This document shows positions 62,309 to 64,000 of a stretch of DNA of 64,000 bases, one piece after another. The translations under genes and the position numbers were made by a program. Every line of letters begins with the position of its first letter. Positions within the stretch are counted from its first letter, which is position 1. Origin of the DNA: CAJXZP01 sp963974475 (GTDB lineage Bacteria > Bacteroidota > Bacteroidia > Flavobacteriales_G > Salibacteraceae); NCBI GenBank assembly GCA_963974475.1, contig CAXBCR010000003.1:124001-188000 (forward strand). Reading direction: 5' to 3'. The notes beneath the pieces were generated by a model. That model was not told where the DNA came from, made no database searches, and saw only the letters and a list, made by a program, of their open reading frames with translations.

Positions 62309-63040
62309 ATGTTGAAAAAATCATCAAATCCGGTCTTGAATGAAAAGTCGTTTCAAAAAGCGGCTGCTTCTTTGTCGGACACTAATGTGATGACCGTAAA
62401 AGGAACTATTCAAAAAACAATGGTAATGACCATTTTGGTTTTTATTAGTGCCATGTGGTCATGGTCTAATCCAAGTAATATGTGGATGCTAGTTGGTGGA
62501 ATAGGAGGCTTAATTACAGGTTTAATAACTGTGTTTAAGCCAAATGCCGCGCCAATTTCAGCACCTATTTATGCGGTTTTGGAAGGCCTGTTTCTGGGTG
62601 GAATTTCTTTGTTAATAAGTAGTCAGTATGGAATGGGAGGAATTGTAATACAAGCCATCACATTAACTATTGGAGTACTTTTCTTGATGCTATTTTTATA
62701 TGCCTCAGGTATCATAAAGGTTACCGATAAATTAAGAATGGGCATTGCTGCTGCTACTGGTGCAGTTTTTCTTATGTACATGATTAATTGGGTAATGAGT
62801 TTCTTTGGGGCGGCCTTTTTCACTTTAGCTGATACCTCTTTAATGGCTATTGGAATAAATTTGGTGGTCGTTGGAATTGCTGCATTTAATTTATTACTCG
62901 ATTTTGATTTTATTGACCGAGCCGCAGCATCAAGAGCACCAAAAGCCATGGAATGGTATGGCGCATTTGGTTTGATGGTAACACTAATTTGGTTGTATAT
63001 TGAACTTTTAAAATTGCTTTCTAGATTAAATCGTAGATAA
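62309..63040 (+). CDS. Bax inhibitor-1/YccA family membrane protein
   Basis: A 243-residue protein with seven hydrophobic helices after a soluble start of about 35 residues. The end has NLLLDFDFIDRAAASRAPKA then MEWYGAFGLMVTLIWLYIEL, the diagnostic acidic and aromatic block of the YetJ-type group in BI-1. These may be proton-regulated calcium leak channels. The next gene overlaps its stop by one base. Confidence 0.9.
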   Translation: MLKKSSNPVLNEKSFQKAAASLSDTNVMTVKGTIQKTMVMTILVFISAMWSWSNPSNMWMLVGGIGGLITGLITVFKPNAAPISAPIYAVLEGLFLGGISLLISSQYGMGGIVIQAITLTIGVLFLMLFLYASGIIKVTDKLRMGIAAATGAVFLMYMINWVMSFFGAAFFTLADTSLMAIGINLVVVGIAAFNLLLDFDFIDRAAASRAPKAMEWYGAFGLMVTLIWLYIELLKLLSRLNRR

Positions 63041-64000
63041 TGAACAGAAGTATAAAGTTTATTGGAGGCTTAGCAATTACGTTAAGCCTTTTTTCGTGTG
63101 TAAATGAACAAAAGGAAACGGTAAGCCCGTTTAAAGATGTCCTAAATTTTAATTCGGAAATAGGGTATCTTGATGGTAGCTTAACCAAAAAATTGGAAAT
63201 GGATGATAAAATTGAATCTACCCAAATTTCTGCTCCTAATTGGGAAGTGGAGTTAAAACCATTTTTGGATGCGAATTTTAATAAACCAGCCAATAAGGGT
63301 AAATACGCACGTACAGAAGTAAAAAGTGACCTTTCTGGGTTTAGGGATGTGCGTTGGGTGGCTAAGGAAGATAACCTGTTGGTTACAGAAGCTATTTATC
63401 GTTATAATGCAACAGAATGCGTTTCTGCTATGATACGAATCGAGAAAACTTCAGCGGCCTACGACCATTTTGAAACGTTGTCGTATGTTAAAAATTCGGG
63501 CTATTCCATCGAAAATGAGCAAGTGTTGAGCCACGTTACCAATGAAAACTTCAATTTAATGGCTGAATTTGACGGTAAACCCCAACCATGGAGAATGTTT
63601 TTTGAAATTGGAGATAATCAGGTCATACCCGTAAATTTTGATTTAAAACCCACCAAAGATGGGTATTCCTTGCTTTTTCATCAAGGAAAGGAAGTGATTG
63701 AAATGGCAGCTAGTAAAGAATCGGGCGTTTATCACGTAGAAGTTCCTGTTTTTCAATCGTTCCTCACCTTTGTAATTACGGGTAAAGGTATGACGGGCAA
63801 GTTTCATAATTTGGATAAAGGCGATGACTATATTATACCATTCACGGCACTTAAGTTGCCATACGCTGCAATTGTGGGTGATTATTCTAGCCAGGAATCT
63901 GCTAATTTTGATGGAAAATGGGAAACACATTTTGATACAGCCGATGAGGCTTATGCAGCCATTGGCCTATTTGATAGGTTAGGGGATGACTTAATAGGAA
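63040..64000 (+). CDS. Lipoprotein, probably TlpA-type, cut by window end
   Basis: From the ATG at 63040 the frame stays open to the window end (320 codons, no stop). A lipoprotein signal ends in SLFSCVN, with the cysteine at residue 20. The following beta-rich region ends in FDGKWETHFDTADEAYAAIG and a GDDLIG turn, the linker that in Bacteroidota precedes a TlpA/AhpC-type thioredoxin domain; that domain, if present, lies beyond the window. It overlaps the BI-1 stop by one base. Confidence 0.75.
   Translation, partial: MNRSIKFIGGLAITLSLFSCVNEQKETVSPFKDVLNFNSEIGYLDGSLTKKLEMDDKIESTQISAPNWEVELKPFLDANFNKPANKGKYARTEVKSDLSGFRDVRWVAKEDNLLVTEAIYRYNATECVSAMIRIEKTSAAYDHFETLSYVKNSGYSIENEQVLSHVTNENFNLMAEFDGKPQPWRMFFEIGDNQVIPVNFDLKPTKDGYSLLFHQGKEVIEMAASKESGVYHVEVPVFQSFLTFVITGKGMTGKFHNLDKGDDYIIPFTALKLPYAAIVGDYSSQESANFDGKWETHFDTADEAYAAIGLFDRLGDDLIG

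Noticed and set aside
63021..63293. Minus-strand 90-codon frame near the right end
   Set aside because: It is antisense to the lipoprotein, whose signal peptide and overlap with the BI-1 gene are convincing.

Overview
The window reads as a chromosomal segment of a free-living Bacteroidota bacterium, most likely Flavobacteriia/Flavobacteriales. The signs are an AT-rich sequence, many -7 boxes of the Bacteroidota form TAnnTTTG, a MurF-alanine racemase fusion, a secreted peptidase with a type IX secretion (T9SS) C-terminal domain, a double-glycine (KGG) leader peptide, DUF4271 beside hemD, atpDC apart from other ATP synthase genes, and a mevalonate-pathway HMG-CoA reductase next to a GHMP kinase. 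I cannot fix the genus. No IS element, prophage, CRISPR array or rRNA is visible. Most of the content is housekeeping; novelty is mainly in small genes, non-coding repeats and regulatory sites.

Layout. 1-2.1 kb is accessory: a small HTH protein, a probable minus-strand small RNA, a KGG peptide precursor, a read-through terminator and a secreted carboxypeptidase-regulatory-like/beta-propeller protein. 2.2-4.1 kb (minus) has a 55-aa membrane protein, lipB and a bifunctional phosphoglucose/phosphomannose isomerase. A divergent promoter region with a leader hairpin precedes rimP-nusA-infB (4.4-9.1 kb). 9.2-17.9 kb has a TolC/adaptor efflux pair, five tandem 83-85-bp repeats, tsaB, an RND-superfamily transporter, rmlA, a polyprenyl diphosphate synthase and an unknown gene. 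17.9-18.6 kb is repeat-rich intergenic DNA with tRNA-Ala(GGC) and tRNA-Arg(CCT), followed by an orphan polytopic membrane protein.

20-28.9 kb has asd, an outer-membrane barrel, atpDC, a TonB-C-like exported protein, an RprXY-like two-component pair, rsmA and DUF4286. 29-35.2 kb holds envelope genes: an exported YD-repeat-like protein, a DUF255/SPATA20-type lipoprotein, and a self-contained module of membrane protein, winged-helix regulator and CreD. Two near-identical 19-bp palindromes precede the first and last genes of that module. 35.3-37.6 kb is the mevalonate pair. 37.6-41 kb has a multi-PAS sensor kinase, a divergent receiver-AraC regulator and an unlisted 56-aa gene.

41-57.8 kb has the M1 peptidase, a DPM1-like glycosyltransferase, leuS with a 48-aa basic protein behind it, a glutaryl-CoA-type dehydrogenase, DUF4271-hemD, rnpA-S41 protease-O-antigen ligase, a WaaE-like glycosyltransferase, murF-alr and tdk. 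58-64 kb has an acidic linker protein, a TerB-like protein, rsmI, a MazG-type pyrophosphohydrolase, dtd, lysC, a BI-1 family protein and a lipoprotein cut by the window edge.

Functional links visible here: lysC and asd share the aspartate pathway but lie 40 kb apart; rimP-nusA-infB form a translation/transcription operon; cell-envelope synthesis is spread over rmlA, the polyprenyl synthase, the glycosyltransferases, the ligase and murF-alr. The best candidates for undescribed biology are the CreD-module operator pair, the KGG peptide locus with its antisense-side small RNA, the tandem repeat behind the efflux adaptor, and the small genes at 2173, 40851 and 46950.
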